Source: CAYFYS01 sp965202905
GTDB lineage: Bacteria; Pseudomonadota; Alphaproteobacteria; MPNO01
Direction: 5' to 3'
DNA: 64,000 nucleotides
NCBI GenBank assembly: GCA_965202905.1
Contig: OZ241868.1
Coordinates: 3,410,001 to 3,474,000, forward strand
Program-made: the position numbers and the translations under genes
The notes under the pieces: generated by a model
What the model saw: the letters and a program-made list of their open reading frames with translations, nothing else
Database searches by the model: none
Told to the model about the DNA's origin: nothing
In this document: positions 28,348 through 36,893 of the stretch, one piece after another
How positions within the stretch are numbered: position 1 is the stretch's first letter
Layout of the letters: each line of letters begins with the position of its first letter

Positions 28348-29073
28348 ATGTTCGGATGGAGGAAACGGATCGGCGGCATCAGCCCGACGGTGATGGAGGT
28401 CGTGCCCTACGACTTCTACCGCATCGCGCCCGACGGTATCGGGCTGGTCGGCATCACCTGCAACATAGAGTTCTGGGACAACGAGAACTTCGACCGGGCG
28501 CTGGGCACGCTGGAGGACAGCGCGGCCTATCTCGGCTCGCGCGCGGTCGATTATGTGATCCATTTCGGCGCGCCGCTGGTCGCCTCGCGCGGCCACGGCT
28601 TCGATGCCGAGCTGATCGCGACCATCCGGGAGAAGGCGGGCGCGCCAGCCACCACCTCGATCCGCTCGGCGGCGGACGGCCTGCGCCACATGGGTGCCCG
28701 CAAGGTCGCCGTGGCCTCGCCCTATCCCGGGGAGGTCAACCGCAACGTCGCCGCGTTCCTGGAGGCCGACGGGTTCGAGGTCGTCGGGCGCGAGACCCGC
28801 GACATCGTCTTCAAGCGGCTGCAGGATGTCCATACCGAGGAGATCTACAAGTTCGCCTGCGAGGTCGTCGCCGCCTCGCCGGGGGCCGACGCGCTCTATA
28901 TCCCCTGCCCGCAATGGCCCGCCGCGGACGCGGTCGACGCCATCGAGCGGGATTGCGGGCTGCCCGTGGTGGCGAGCGATCCGGCCGATTTCTGGGCAGC
29001 GTTCTCCGGCCTCGGGCTGCGGCTGAAGATCGACGGCTTCGGGCAGCTTCTTGCCGGGCTGGATACCGCCTGA
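28348..29073 (+). CDS. Arylmalonate decarboxylase-like enzyme (Asp/Glu racemase superfamily)
   Basis: The 241-aa protein starts at ATG 28348 after GGAGG; an upstream ATG at 28276 lacks a site. It aligns by eye with Bordetella arylmalonate decarboxylase. The second-half cysteine is Cys187 (YIPCPQW), matching its catalytic Cys188. The first-half position is Gly74 (HFGAPL), as in the decarboxylase, rather than the Cys of racemases and maleate isomerase. This supports cofactor-free decarboxylation rather than racemisation. The next gene encodes a TctC-type binding protein, consistent with uptake of a dicarboxylate. Confidence 0.8.
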   Translation: MFGWRKRIGGISPTVMEVVPYDFYRIAPDGIGLVGITCNIEFWDNENFDRALGTLEDSAAYLGSRAVDYVIHFGAPLVASRGHGFDAELIATIREKAGAPATTSIRSAADGLRHMGARKVAVASPYPGEVNRNVAAFLEADGFEVVGRETRDIVFKRLQDVHTEEIYKFACEVVAASPGADALYIPCPQWPAADAVDAIERDCGLPVVASDPADFWAAFSGLGLRLKIDGFGQLLAGLDTA

Positions 29074-29276
29074 CCGCGCCGGCGCCGCCGAACGGGAGGT
29101 CCTGGCCGCGTGGCCCGGAAATCCTGCATGGCTGAAACGGGGACGAATTCCCCGTGACGCTTGAGCGATATCGGCTTGCGCCGAAGCCCCGAGGCTGCCA
29201 GCCTTGGCGCTGGCGTCCTGGCCCGCGGGTCGGGGCCGGAAAACCATCGACCGCCACTCACAGGGAGCGAATTCAC

Positions 29277-30314
29277 ATGGAGCAGATCGGACTCGGCCTC
29301 GCCCGGACCGCACTCGTTGCGGCCGCCGCGCTGGCCGTCGCGGCAGGCGGGGTGCAGGCACAGGACTATTCCGGCCGCACCCTCAAGATCGTCATCCCCT
29401 ACGGGCCGGGCGGCACCTACGACAAGTACGGCGCCACCTTTGCCGACCATCTCGGGAAGTTCATTCCGGGCCAGCCCAACATCATCCTGCAGCACATGCC
29501 GGGTGCGGGCGGGGCCAAGGCCATGAACTGGGCATACAACGCCATGCCCAAGGACGGCTTCAACATGATCGTCCCGCTCGACAACTCGGTCGTCAACCAG
29601 CTCATGCGGCCCAAGAAGATGCGCTACGACGCGCGCAACTACACCTGGATCGGCTCGTCCAACCAGACGAACATCGTCATGGTCGTGCGCACCGACACGG
29701 GGGTGAAGAGCTGGAAGGACATGCAGACTATCCCGATCATTGCCTCGACCAGCGGCAAGAACTCCATCGGCTACATCATCCCCAAGCTCGCCGCCGAACT
29801 GCTCGGCCTCAAGATCAAGATCGTCACCGGCTACAAGGGCTCCTCGCGTTCGATCCTCGCGATGGAGCAGGGCGAGAGCAGCTCCGCTTCGTTCAACTGG
29901 CTCGCCTGGAGCTCCAAGGTCCCGCAATGGTTCACCGGCGACAAGCCGTTCGCCAAGCCGGTGCTGCAGGTCGGCATCTTCCGCGACCCCGACCTTCCGG
30001 CCGACGTGCCGATGCTGGGCGATCTGGTCAGCGATCCGATGGACAAGGCCGTGGTCCGGTTCATCGCCGTCGCCGGCCTCCTCGGCCGCGGCCTCGCGCT
30101 GCCGCCGGGCGTGCCGAAATCGGCAGTCGCCACGCTGCGCGCCGCCTACGACAAGATGAATGCCGATTCCGCGTTCGCCACCACGCTCGAGAAGCGCCGC
30201 CTGCGCCTGATGGCCTCCAGCGGCGCAAGAATCCAGGATGTCGTCAATCAGGCGCTGGCAGAGGCCTCGCCCGCGGTGGTCGCCCGCGCGAGCAAGCTGG
30301 TTTTCGGCAGGTAG
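29277..30314 (+). CDS. TctC/Bug-family tripartite tricarboxylate transporter binding protein
   Basis: The 345-aa periplasmic protein starts at ATG 29277 behind AGGGAG. It has a signal peptide to about residue 28 (VQAQD) and the Bug-fold start TLKIVIPYGPGGTYDKYG. NIILQHMPGAGGAKAMN and a C-terminal helical region complete the family pattern. No TctA/TctB permease is nearby, which is common for these very numerous receptors. It follows the decarboxylase-like gene by ~200 bp, so a shared ligand/substrate is a reasonable guess. Confidence 0.9.
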   Translation: MEQIGLGLARTALVAAAALAVAAGGVQAQDYSGRTLKIVIPYGPGGTYDKYGATFADHLGKFIPGQPNIILQHMPGAGGAKAMNWAYNAMPKDGFNMIVPLDNSVVNQLMRPKKMRYDARNYTWIGSSNQTNIVMVVRTDTGVKSWKDMQTIPIIASTSGKNSIGYIIPKLAAELLGLKIKIVTGYKGSSRSILAMEQGESSSASFNWLAWSSKVPQWFTGDKPFAKPVLQVGIFRDPDLPADVPMLGDLVSDPMDKAVVRFIAVAGLLGRGLALPPGVPKSAVATLRAAYDKMNADSAFATTLEKRRLRLMASSGARIQDVVNQALAEASPAVVARASKLVFGR

Positions 30315-30336
30315 ACCTGACCCGACTCCGACCGGG

Positions 30337-30366
30337 CCGGGCGGGGGGAGACTCCCGCCCGGTTTC
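30337..30366 (+). terminator. Rho-independent terminator after the TctC-like gene
   Basis: A perfect 9-bp GC stem CCGGGCGGG / CCCGCCCGG (30337-30345 and 30354-30362) with an 8-base loop is followed by a short TTT. It lies 23 bp after the TctC-like stop codon. Confidence 0.65.
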
Positions 30367-30407
30367 CATGCGGCCGCCGCGCGAGCCGACACACGAGCTG
30401 TCCGCGC

Positions 30408-30905
30408 TTAAGCGAGTCGTTGGCAGCCTGAGGGTTGTGTACCGCGAATCGTCATCTCATTGTGCGTGTTGTCCAGGACGAAATCTTCGCAACGCCTGAG
30501 CAACTCTTCGGCTGAACATCGGTCAGGCCCCTTTAGCGCGCACTCCCAAACCGTTAACACTCGCCATCCCCGATCTTTGAGAGACTTGAAGGCATTCCGG
30601 TCTCGCTCCCGGGTTTTCCCGATCTTCTCGCGCCAGAACGCCTTTCGCGTTGCCGGCCACACGAACATTCGGCAATCATGCCCGTGCCAGAAGCAACCGT
30701 GTACGAAAATTACCGCGCGATGCTTCGGGAATATCAAGTCCGGTCGTCCGGGCAGGTCCTTGCGGTGTAGACGAAAGCGCAGCCCGCGGGCGTGGAGTCC
30801 CCGCCGGATAGTCATCTCCGGCTTCGTATCGCGCCCCCGGATACGCGACATGTTGAAGCGACGCTGATCTTCCCTGAGAACGTCTGGCATGGCGGTGGCG
30901 ATCAC
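30408..30905 (-). CDS. vsr: Very short patch repair endonuclease
   Basis: The 165-aa Vsr nicks next to T in T:G mismatches created by deamination of 5-methylcytosine. The N-terminus NMSRIRGRDTKPEM is diagnostic. The catalytic PD-(D/E)xK-type core has LPGRPDLIFPKHRAVIFVHGCFWHGHDC with the zinc-binding His/Cys residues. GTG 30905 overlaps the stop of the upstream DUF3883 gene (GTGA); ATG 30890 is an alternative start. It is the last gene of a dcm-nuclease-vsr operon. Confidence 0.96.
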   Translation of the reverse strand: MIATAMPDVLREDQRRFNMSRIRGRDTKPEMTIRRGLHARGLRFRLHRKDLPGRPDLIFPKHRAVIFVHGCFWHGHDCRMFVWPATRKAFWREKIGKTRERDRNAFKSLKDRGWRVLTVWECALKGPDRCSAEELLRRCEDFVLDNTHNEMTIRGTQPSGCQRLA

Positions 30906-32020
30906 TCCTCGTCCCTGGCCGGCGCAGCAAGGACGATTTCGTCGCCGAACATCGTTTGGTCGGGGACGATCGTCACACCGTTGGGCGTAACCCCGGCTGG
31001 AAGCGCCGCGAAGGCTCCGATTATCGAGTGTCCGTATTCCCGAAGCCCATACGAAATCCGCATCTTCGCGCCATCTCCTGTTGCATCGTAAACCCGCGCG
31101 ATTCGGTATGGTGAGTCGCCATGCGTCATCTCACGCAGTTCGCTGAGCGGCAGATGAAGCTCGCGGCCAAAAGCCCCCGCCGTGGTCTTGACCTCCAGCT
31201 TCTCCCGGGAACCGTCGCGTTCAATGCGAAAGTCATAGGGTTCGATGGCGTTGATGTCCGACGCCCACACATAGTCCGTGATTTCCTTCGCCGCGAGGCC
31301 CTTCCGAAGATGAAAATCGACCAGGGTTTCACCGAACCGGCCGATTTCTTCCGCTACACGTCTTGCCTTCCGTAAATCCTCAAGAGACAGTCTCGCCGGT
31401 CGCGGACGGCGGAGCAGCCGGTCTACCGCCGACGCTTGACCCGCCGCGGCTTCGGCGAGGTCTTCGTCGCGGACCAGTAACCACACCGGGTGCGATGGCG
31501 GCACCGGCGGCTTCTCACAAAGTTGACGGAGAATACCGGCCTCAAGCGCCATCATGCGGCGAGTGCTCAGAACGCTCTCCAGCCCTTGGAACAGCGCCCA
31601 GTCCTCCGGCGCGGTCTTCGAGACCAGAACGAGGGTCACGGTATCCGGCGCCAACTCTCCTTCCAGCCCGAACAGAGCGATATCACCGGGCTCAAGTATG
31701 TTGAACTGCCCGGGCCTGTCGTCCGGGTTGTAGATAAACTCACCGTCCAGGCGCCAGTTCTTGTAGCTTGCGCCCTTGATGATCTTGCGTTGCAGGTTGA
31801 CCGGCTCCGCTGCGGCCGGTCCGGCGATCCAGAGATCGACACCCAGCTTGTTCTGGCGTTCCCGGATAACGGTTTCGAGCACGGGGTAGAGCTGATCCAA
31901 AAACACATCAGCGCTCAGGTTGATGGCTTTCTGGTTGCCCGCATTGCGATTCCTGAAATGCCACTCGAAGAATGTAAGGTCCGACGCGGTCAGGCGCTTG
32001 AGCGCGAGCTTGTCCGTCAT
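30902..32020 (-). CDS. DUF3883-domain protein, probable restriction endonuclease
   Basis: The 372-aa protein (start ATG 32020, 6 nt from the methylase stop) has an N-terminal region of unknown function. The C-terminal DUF3883 domain (~220-330) has PD-(D/E)xK-like residues Glu231, Asp263 (EPYDF) and Glu276-x-Lys278 (LEVKTT). DUF3883 proteins are common in restriction and defence loci. Placed tightly between a cytosine methylase and vsr, it most likely supplies the restriction activity. Recognition site unknown. Confidence 0.8.
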   Translation of the reverse strand: MTDKLALKRLTASDLTFFEWHFRNRNAGNQKAINLSADVFLDQLYPVLETVIRERQNKLGVDLWIAGPAAAEPVNLQRKIIKGASYKNWRLDGEFIYNPDDRPGQFNILEPGDIALFGLEGELAPDTVTLVLVSKTAPEDWALFQGLESVLSTRRMMALEAGILRQLCEKPPVPPSHPVWLLVRDEDLAEAAAGQASAVDRLLRRPRPARLSLEDLRKARRVAEEIGRFGETLVDFHLRKGLAAKEITDYVWASDINAIEPYDFRIERDGSREKLEVKTTAGAFGRELHLPLSELREMTHGDSPYRIARVYDATGDGAKMRISYGLREYGHSIIGAFAALPAGVTPNGVTIVPDQTMFGDEIVLAAPARDEE

Positions 32021-32025
32021 CCGGG

Positions 32026-33558
32026 CTACCGCAAGGGTTCGGCTATTTCTTTCGCGAGAGCTTTCGCCAGGAGCGGCGGGACCGCATTTCCTATCTGCCG
32101 GAAGGCCGGGTTCATGGTACCGCAGAATCTGAAGCCGTCCGGAAAGGATTGCAGACGCGCGGCCTCGCGGACAGAGATCGTCCGCGCCTGCGGGCTGTCG
32201 TAATGGATGTGGCTGTACCCGTCCTTGCCAAGGTGGGCCATCAGCGTTCGGGCCGGCTGATCCGGCCACATCTTACGCCATTTGTTCGGAAATTTGCCGA
32301 CATCGTATGGCGGCACGATCTCCCGCTTCAACTCCTCGTATGCGGCCGCGCCCTCGTAAAGATAATTTCCGGCCCGTCGTTCTTCGGCAAGGCGCTCCTC
32401 AAACATATCGTGAGCATGCCGGTAGGCCTGTGGGTACTGATCGCCTTGATCCATGCGGGCGAACAGCGCGAAATCCCGCGGCAGATAGCGGATCACATGA
32501 TCGTAGAGAACGTCGCGCGCCTCGAAACCCTTCCAGGTCTTCATCAGCTTCGCATACCCGGATACCGGGCGCTGGGAGTCATAGGGCAACGGCGAATCGA
32601 AACGGCGCGCCCCGCGCCGCAGCCTGCCGGCCCGGGTCTCCGCGCGGGCGTCGAGGAATGGCAAATCGCAGATCGCTTCCTCTACCGTTACCGCCAGCGG
32701 CAGACCTTCTTCCGGTTCCGGCGGATCGACATAGTCGTGCGCGCCGCCGAACAGGTCATGTTGACGGAGCATCTTCAAGGCGACAGCCCTTGATCCTTCG
32801 TAGCCGAGTGGCAACTCCGTCCAGTGCGTCGGTTCAGGGAAGCGAACCTTGTTGGCGATCTCCCGCCGGTAGCCTATCAGGAACATCCGTTCCCGCATCT
32901 GCGGCACGCCGTAGAGCGATGCGTTCAGCAACGTGTATGCGCAAATGTACCCCTTGTTCCCCAGAATCTCGCATGTCTCCTCGGCGATGTTCTGACCTCC
33001 GTGGTTCAGGACATCGGGGACGTTCTCCATCAATACGGCGAGTGGCCGACAGGTCTCGACATAGCGCAACCACTCCAGAAACAGCCGCGCGCGCGGGTCA
33101 TGCAAGAAGGCCTGTGGATGATCGTCAATCTCCCGCAGCTTCGAGCGGCCAACGCGGGCGAATGCCTGGCAGGGCGGGCCACCCACTATGACATCGAAGG
33201 CGTCGACGACAGGGCCAAGATCGAGACTCTTTGCAAAGTCCTCCGGTGGGGTCAGAACGTCTCGCGCCTTGCTGTGCTCCTCCGCGCCGTCATGGAAGTT
33301 GACGCCATGGGAACGGGCCGCATCCGGATCGTTCTCGATCGCCGCTACGATGGTGAAGCCTGCTGCATGGAAGCCGAGGGAGAGTCCCCCGCATCCTGCA
33401 AACAGATCCAGTACGCGCGGCCGCTCCCCTTTACGCAGACGCTCGATCTTCCGCCTGACGGCCCTATCAGCCATGGCCGCATGCGTGCCGACAGGCTCCT
33501 GCCAGCCTCGGCCCGGAATAATTTGGACGCCATCCGTGTGTTCGCCGTCGATGCGCAC
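32026..33558 (-). CDS. DNA (cytosine-5-)-methyltransferase
   Basis: The 510-aa m5C methylase starts at GTG 33558, which has AGAGGAA 6 nt upstream; ATG 33474 is a weaker alternative. Motif I (LDLFAGCGGLSLGFHAAGF), motif IV with catalytic Cys130 (GGPPCQAFARVG), motif VI (ENVPDVL), motif VIII (QMRERMFLIGYR) and motif X (QIGNAVPPLLAKAL) are all present. The target recognition domain is ~270-430. It heads a three-gene island with a DUF3883 nuclease and vsr. A perfect inverted repeat sits just upstream. Confidence 0.96.
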   Translation of the reverse strand: MRIDGEHTDGVQIIPGRGWQEPVGTHAAMADRAVRRKIERLRKGERPRVLDLFAGCGGLSLGFHAAGFTIVAAIENDPDAARSHGVNFHDGAEEHSKARDVLTPPEDFAKSLDLGPVVDAFDVIVGGPPCQAFARVGRSKLREIDDHPQAFLHDPRARLFLEWLRYVETCRPLAVLMENVPDVLNHGGQNIAEETCEILGNKGYICAYTLLNASLYGVPQMRERMFLIGYRREIANKVRFPEPTHWTELPLGYEGSRAVALKMLRQHDLFGGAHDYVDPPEPEEGLPLAVTVEEAICDLPFLDARAETRAGRLRRGARRFDSPLPYDSQRPVSGYAKLMKTWKGFEARDVLYDHVIRYLPRDFALFARMDQGDQYPQAYRHAHDMFEERLAEERRAGNYLYEGAAAYEELKREIVPPYDVGKFPNKWRKMWPDQPARTLMAHLGKDGYSHIHYDSPQARTISVREAARLQSFPDGFRFCGTMNPAFRQIGNAVPPLLAKALAKEIAEPLR

Positions 33559-33584
33559 TCGTTTCCTCTTACAAAAGGGCCATA

Positions 33585-33609
33585 TATTGATCTCGTGATG
33601 AGATCAATA
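33585..33609. promoter_or_regulatory. Perfect 10-bp inverted repeat upstream of the methylase (operator-like)
   Basis: TATTGATCTC (33585-33594) and GAGATCAATA (33600-33609) are separated by GTGAT, 27 bp before the methylase start codon and in an A+T-rich patch with TATAT sequences. Position and symmetry suggest an operator for autoregulation by the methylase or for a control protein. No control-protein gene is visible in the island. Confidence 0.55.
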
Positions 33610-33894
33610 CTATATGCGCCATCATCGGAAGTTCTTTTCATGCCCTGGGGGTAAACCAACCGGCTTCCCGGAAATGCGCCGCACGGGTCGGGCTCCAAGA
33701 TGTGTGTTCTTTATTTGTTCAATTTAGCGGACCCGACGCACACACGCAACACACGCAAAGGCTTACCTGCCGATCCTTGAAAGTCATCCGGCGGCGGGCG
33801 ATCGGGTCGCGGCCATCAAGGCGCGGCCGTCCTGCCAGGCCGCATGTTCAGCCTCGGGAAGCCGGTCCCCGGCGCGCCGCCTGAAAAGTCGGAG
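33610..33894. other. Gap between R-M island and TauE/SafE gene
   Basis: Part of a 336-bp interval without a gene. It contains a short CA-rich segment (GCACACACGCAACACACGC) near 33740-33760 and a drop in GC that marks the outer edge of the restriction island. I see no ORF with a start and ribosome-binding site. Confidence 0.4.
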
Positions 33895-34668
33895 TCAGAA
33901 CCCGCCGGAAGCGGCCCAGATCAGGCGCAGCGCGAGCACGGTCAGGATGGCCTGGAAGGCGATGCGGAAGGCGCGCTCCGGGATCCGGTCGAGCGCGATG
34001 CGGGCGAGCCAGGCGCCGACGACCGAGGTTGCGATCATTGCGGCCATCAGGGGCGCATAACTGCCGAAGCCGACGCCGAGCACGCCGAAGGCCGCAAGCT
34101 TGGCGACATGGACGATGCACATCAGCCCGCTGACCGTCGCGATGTGGTTGCGCCGGTCGGGCGCCACCGCGGCGATGAAGGTCGCGAGCAGCGTGCCCGT
34201 CGCGCTGATGAACACGCCGAGGAAGGTGACCACGAACCCGACGAAGACGAAGCGGCCGCGCTCCGGGCCGAAGCGGGCGAGCCGCGGCGCCCAGGCCAGC
34301 ACCAGGATGCTGACGCCGAGGATGATCTGGAGCGTGCTCTGCGGCAGGCCGATGAAGATCCGCCCGCCGAGCGCAGCGCCGGCCGCGCAGCCCAGCATGA
34401 ACGGCGCGACGATGCCGCGCATCAGATAGCGCCAGCGCGAGGCGACGATCGAGAAGCTGCCGCCAAGCTGGACGATGGTGTGGATCGGGATGAGTAGCGC
34501 CGGCGGGAAGACGAAGGCCATGATCGCCAGCAGGATCAGCCCGCCCGCCGTCCCGGAGACCGCCGCGATGAAGGTCGTCAGCAGCGCGGCGACCGACAAC
34601 CCGGCGAAGACCCACGGCCCGATCCCCGCCATGCCCAGAAACGCGATGTCCGAGCCGTCCATGCCCAT
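33895..34668 (-). CDS. TauE/SafE-family sulfite exporter-like membrane protein
   Basis: The 257-aa protein has seven to eight hydrophobic helices. The two half-repeats begin at FIAAVSGTAGGLILL and near VVTFLGVFISATGTLLA, the pattern of the TauE/SafE (DUF81) family. These export sulfite, sulfoacetate or other organic anions. It is downstream of the alpha/beta hydrolase by ~67 bp on the same strand. Substrate unknown. Confidence 0.9.
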   Translation of the reverse strand: MGMDGSDIAFLGMAGIGPWVFAGLSVAALLTTFIAAVSGTAGGLILLAIMAFVFPPALLIPIHTIVQLGGSFSIVASRWRYLMRGIVAPFMLGCAAGAALGGRIFIGLPQSTLQIILGVSILVLAWAPRLARFGPERGRFVFVGFVVTFLGVFISATGTLLATFIAAVAPDRRNHIATVSGLMCIVHVAKLAAFGVLGVGFGSYAPLMAAMIATSVVGAWLARIALDRIPERAFRIAFQAILTVLALRLIWAASGGF

Positions 34669-34735
34669 CCGCTTCGCCGACGCTCCCTGTTGCGGTCGGC
34701 CGGTTGCGGCCGGCGGCCGCGGCGCGGGCCGGATG

Positions 34736-35626
34736 CTATCCGAGGCCGAGCAGGCGAAGCGCGGCGGCGCACACCGGATGGCCGGGCTCGGCGAGCGTGT
34801 CGAGCACGGTGAAATGATCGAGCCCGTCGGGCACGATGACCTCGGCGGTCACCCCGTGAGCGCCCCAGGCATCGGCGAAGGACTGGGCCTGGCGGACGAA
34901 TTCGTCGGATTCGGCGCCGCCGGCGACGACCACCATCGGCGCCCTGGTCGGCGGGACGGCGAAGGCCGGGCTGAGCGCGCGCGCCTCCGCCGCGTCCATG
35001 CGGACGGCGTCGTTGAGCGGGGTGAGCCGGACCGGCTCCAGATCGTAGATGCCGCTGATCGGCAGCCCGGCCGCGACGAGGCCCGCCGGCAGGCCGTCGC
35101 CGAACGCCGGCCAGTCGGTCGCCATCATCATCGCCGTCAGGTGGCCGCCGGCAGAATGGCCGCAGACCACGATCCGGTTGCGGTCGATGCCGAACCGCCG
35201 CGCCTCGCGCCACAGGAAGGCCATCGCCCGGCGCACCTGATCGGTCAACTCGGTCAGGCTGACCGCGGGGCAGAGCGTATACTCGATGTTGGCGAACGCG
35301 GCGCCGGCCGGAACGATCCGCCCGGCGAGGAAGGCGAACGGCTCCTTGTCGTTCCATTGCCAATAGCCGCCGTGGATGTAGGCGAGCAGCGGCGCGTCGT
35401 CGCCTTGGGGGTCGCCTTGGGGAAGGAACAGGTCGAGCCGCTCGCGCGGGCTGACGCCGTAGGCGAGGTCGAGCTCGGCGCGCCCGGATTCGGCGACGAA
35501 CGCGTCGGTCCGCCTCGCCTGCTCCTGCCGGTGCGCCTCGCGGATATCGGCCGCGACCATCGCGCGGTTGTTGTACTGCGCATACAGCGCTTCGGCGTCG
35601 TAGCCCCGGTAGACCGCCTCGCCCAT
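34736..35626 (-). CDS. Alpha/beta hydrolase (formamidase/carboxylesterase-like)
   Basis: The ~296-aa protein has the oxyanion-hole motif HGGYW, the nucleophile elbow GHSAGG and a C-terminal catalytic His in GLDHFTVLD, with the Asp/Glu in GAESDEF. The layout is closest to kynurenine formamidase and small esterases of the hormone-sensitive lipase side. I chose ATG 35626 (MGEAVYRGYD); ATG 35653 is also possible. It is divergent from the VOC dioxygenase gene. Confidence 0.88.
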   Translation of the reverse strand: MGEAVYRGYDAEALYAQYNNRAMVAADIREAHRQEQARRTDAFVAESGRAELDLAYGVSPRERLDLFLPQGDPQGDDAPLLAYIHGGYWQWNDKEPFAFLAGRIVPAGAAFANIEYTLCPAVSLTELTDQVRRAMAFLWREARRFGIDRNRIVVCGHSAGGHLTAMMMATDWPAFGDGLPAGLVAAGLPISGIYDLEPVRLTPLNDAVRMDAAEARALSPAFAVPPTRAPMVVVAGGAESDEFVRQAQSFADAWGAHGVTAEVIVPDGLDHFTVLDTLAEPGHPVCAAALRLLGLG

Positions 35627-35757
35627 CTGTCCCGCCTTTCGACCTCGTTCCATCCGGCCTCGCCCGAGGCCATAATGCCAACCGCCCGGCGGGGCCGCAA
35701 AGAATTCGCGGGCCGGGGCGCGGGCGCTTTGGGGCGCGCTTTGGGGAAGGAACGCCG

Positions 35758-36684
35758 ATGATCAATCTGAAGGATATCCGATACGTCCGGATGGCGACGC
35801 GCGACCTCGACTCCGCAGTCAAGTTCGCGACCGACATGGTCGGCCTGCAGCTCGTCGCGCGGGAGGGCAAGGCCGCCTATTTCCGCAGCGACGTCGCCGA
35901 AATACGGGGCGATGCGCGTGACCACACGCTGGTCTATTTCGAGGGCGACCCGGCCGATCAGACGGTCGGCTTCGACCTCTTGGATCCCAACGATCTCGAA
36001 GCCGTCGCCGCCGAGCTGGAAAAGGCCGGCCGTCCCGTGCGCCACGGCACGCGCGAGGAATGCGAGCTGCGCCGCACCCGGGACATGATCGCGACCGTCG
36101 ATCCGTCGGGCAACAAGATCGAGATCGTCGCCCGGCCCTATCACAGCGGCGTGCGCTATTTCCCAAGCCGCGATGCGGGCATCACCCATTTCAGCCACAT
36201 CGGGCTCTACAGCACCGACTCCGAGCGCGACGAGGCGTTCTGGACGCGGGTCTGCAACGCCCGGGTCTCGGATTGGCTAGGCGAATCGCCGTTCCTGCGG
36301 ATCGACACCGTCCACCATTCGGTGGTGCTGTTCCCGACGAACCACGGCGGGATCGAACACATCAATCATCAGGTCGAAGATATCGACGACGTGATGAAGG
36401 CCTATTACTGGCTGCGCGAGCAGGGTATCCGCATTATCTGGGGTCCGGGCCGTCACCCGATTTCGACCGCGATCATGGTCTATTTCGAGGGGCCCGACGG
36501 GATGATCTTCGAGTATTCCTGCGGGGTGAAGCACATCATGCCCGATCAGGAGGCGATCTATAGGCCCCGTCAGTTCGGCCGGGACAGGTTCAACGGCTGC
36601 ATGTGGGGCTCCACCCGCACGTTGCCGGAATCGCGAACCGAAGCGCTCGACCTCGGCGCGGCCGCCGCCGGCGCGGCGGCGTAG
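35758..36684 (+). CDS. VOC-family (type I) extradiol dioxygenase-like protein
   Basis: The 308-aa protein has two vicinal-oxygen-chelate domains. The C-terminal one keeps the Fe ligands: a His in THFSHIGLYS, a His in IEHINHQVED and a Glu in MIFEYSCG. The family includes 2,3-dihydroxybiphenyl 1,2-dioxygenase and related catechol meta-cleaving enzymes. The A+T-poor upstream region has GGGGAAGGAAC just before the ATG. This is a second ring-cleavage enzyme type in the window, unrelated to the LigAB-like pair. Its transcript would end at the hairpin of repeat copy B. Confidence 0.88.
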   Translation: MINLKDIRYVRMATRDLDSAVKFATDMVGLQLVAREGKAAYFRSDVAEIRGDARDHTLVYFEGDPADQTVGFDLLDPNDLEAVAAELEKAGRPVRHGTREECELRRTRDMIATVDPSGNKIEIVARPYHSGVRYFPSRDAGITHFSHIGLYSTDSERDEAFWTRVCNARVSDWLGESPFLRIDTVHHSVVLFPTNHGGIEHINHQVEDIDDVMKAYYWLREQGIRIIWGPGRHPISTAIMVYFEGPDGMIFEYSCGVKHIMPDQEAIYRPRQFGRDRFNGCMWGSTRTLPESRTEALDLGAAAAGAAA

Positions 36685-36759
36685 CCGGGGGTCGGTCCCG
36701 GGCCGCCGCGCCATCAATCAGAATCATGCTCAGAGTCATGCAATGAGGCGGGCGGAGTC

Positions 36760-36798
36760 CCAGTGGTTCGAATCTTTCGATTCGAACCACTGGTTTTT
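36760..36798 (+). terminator. Intrinsic terminator formed by repeat copy B
   Basis: The perfect 15-bp stem is followed on the plus strand by TTTTT (36794-36798), 75 bp after the VOC dioxygenase stop codon. It is a strong candidate terminator for that gene and protects the convergent dctP gene. Confidence 0.75.
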
Positions 36799-36893
36799 AT
36801 GTTGATGGATCAACTTACCGAGACGTTTGAATGCGTTATGGTCGCCAGATCGTCATCGGCCGGGGGATTCAAATGTCTCGGTTGATCCACTAG
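36760..36893 (-). repeat. 134-bp two-hairpin repeat, full copy B
   Basis: In minus orientation it starts with CTAG (36893-36890), whose TAG is the stop codon of the dctP gene, and ends at 36760. It has the same two-hairpin layout and identical length as copy A. The terminal hairpin is perfect: 15-bp arms at 36760-36774 and 36779-36793 around a 4-base loop (GAAA on the minus strand). No target-site duplication is evident in the flanks. Confidence 0.9.

Noticed and set aside
33730..33765. CA-rich segment between the R-M island and the TauE gene as a CRISPR or iteron array
   Set aside because: There is only one short irregular run and no repeat-spacer periodicity.
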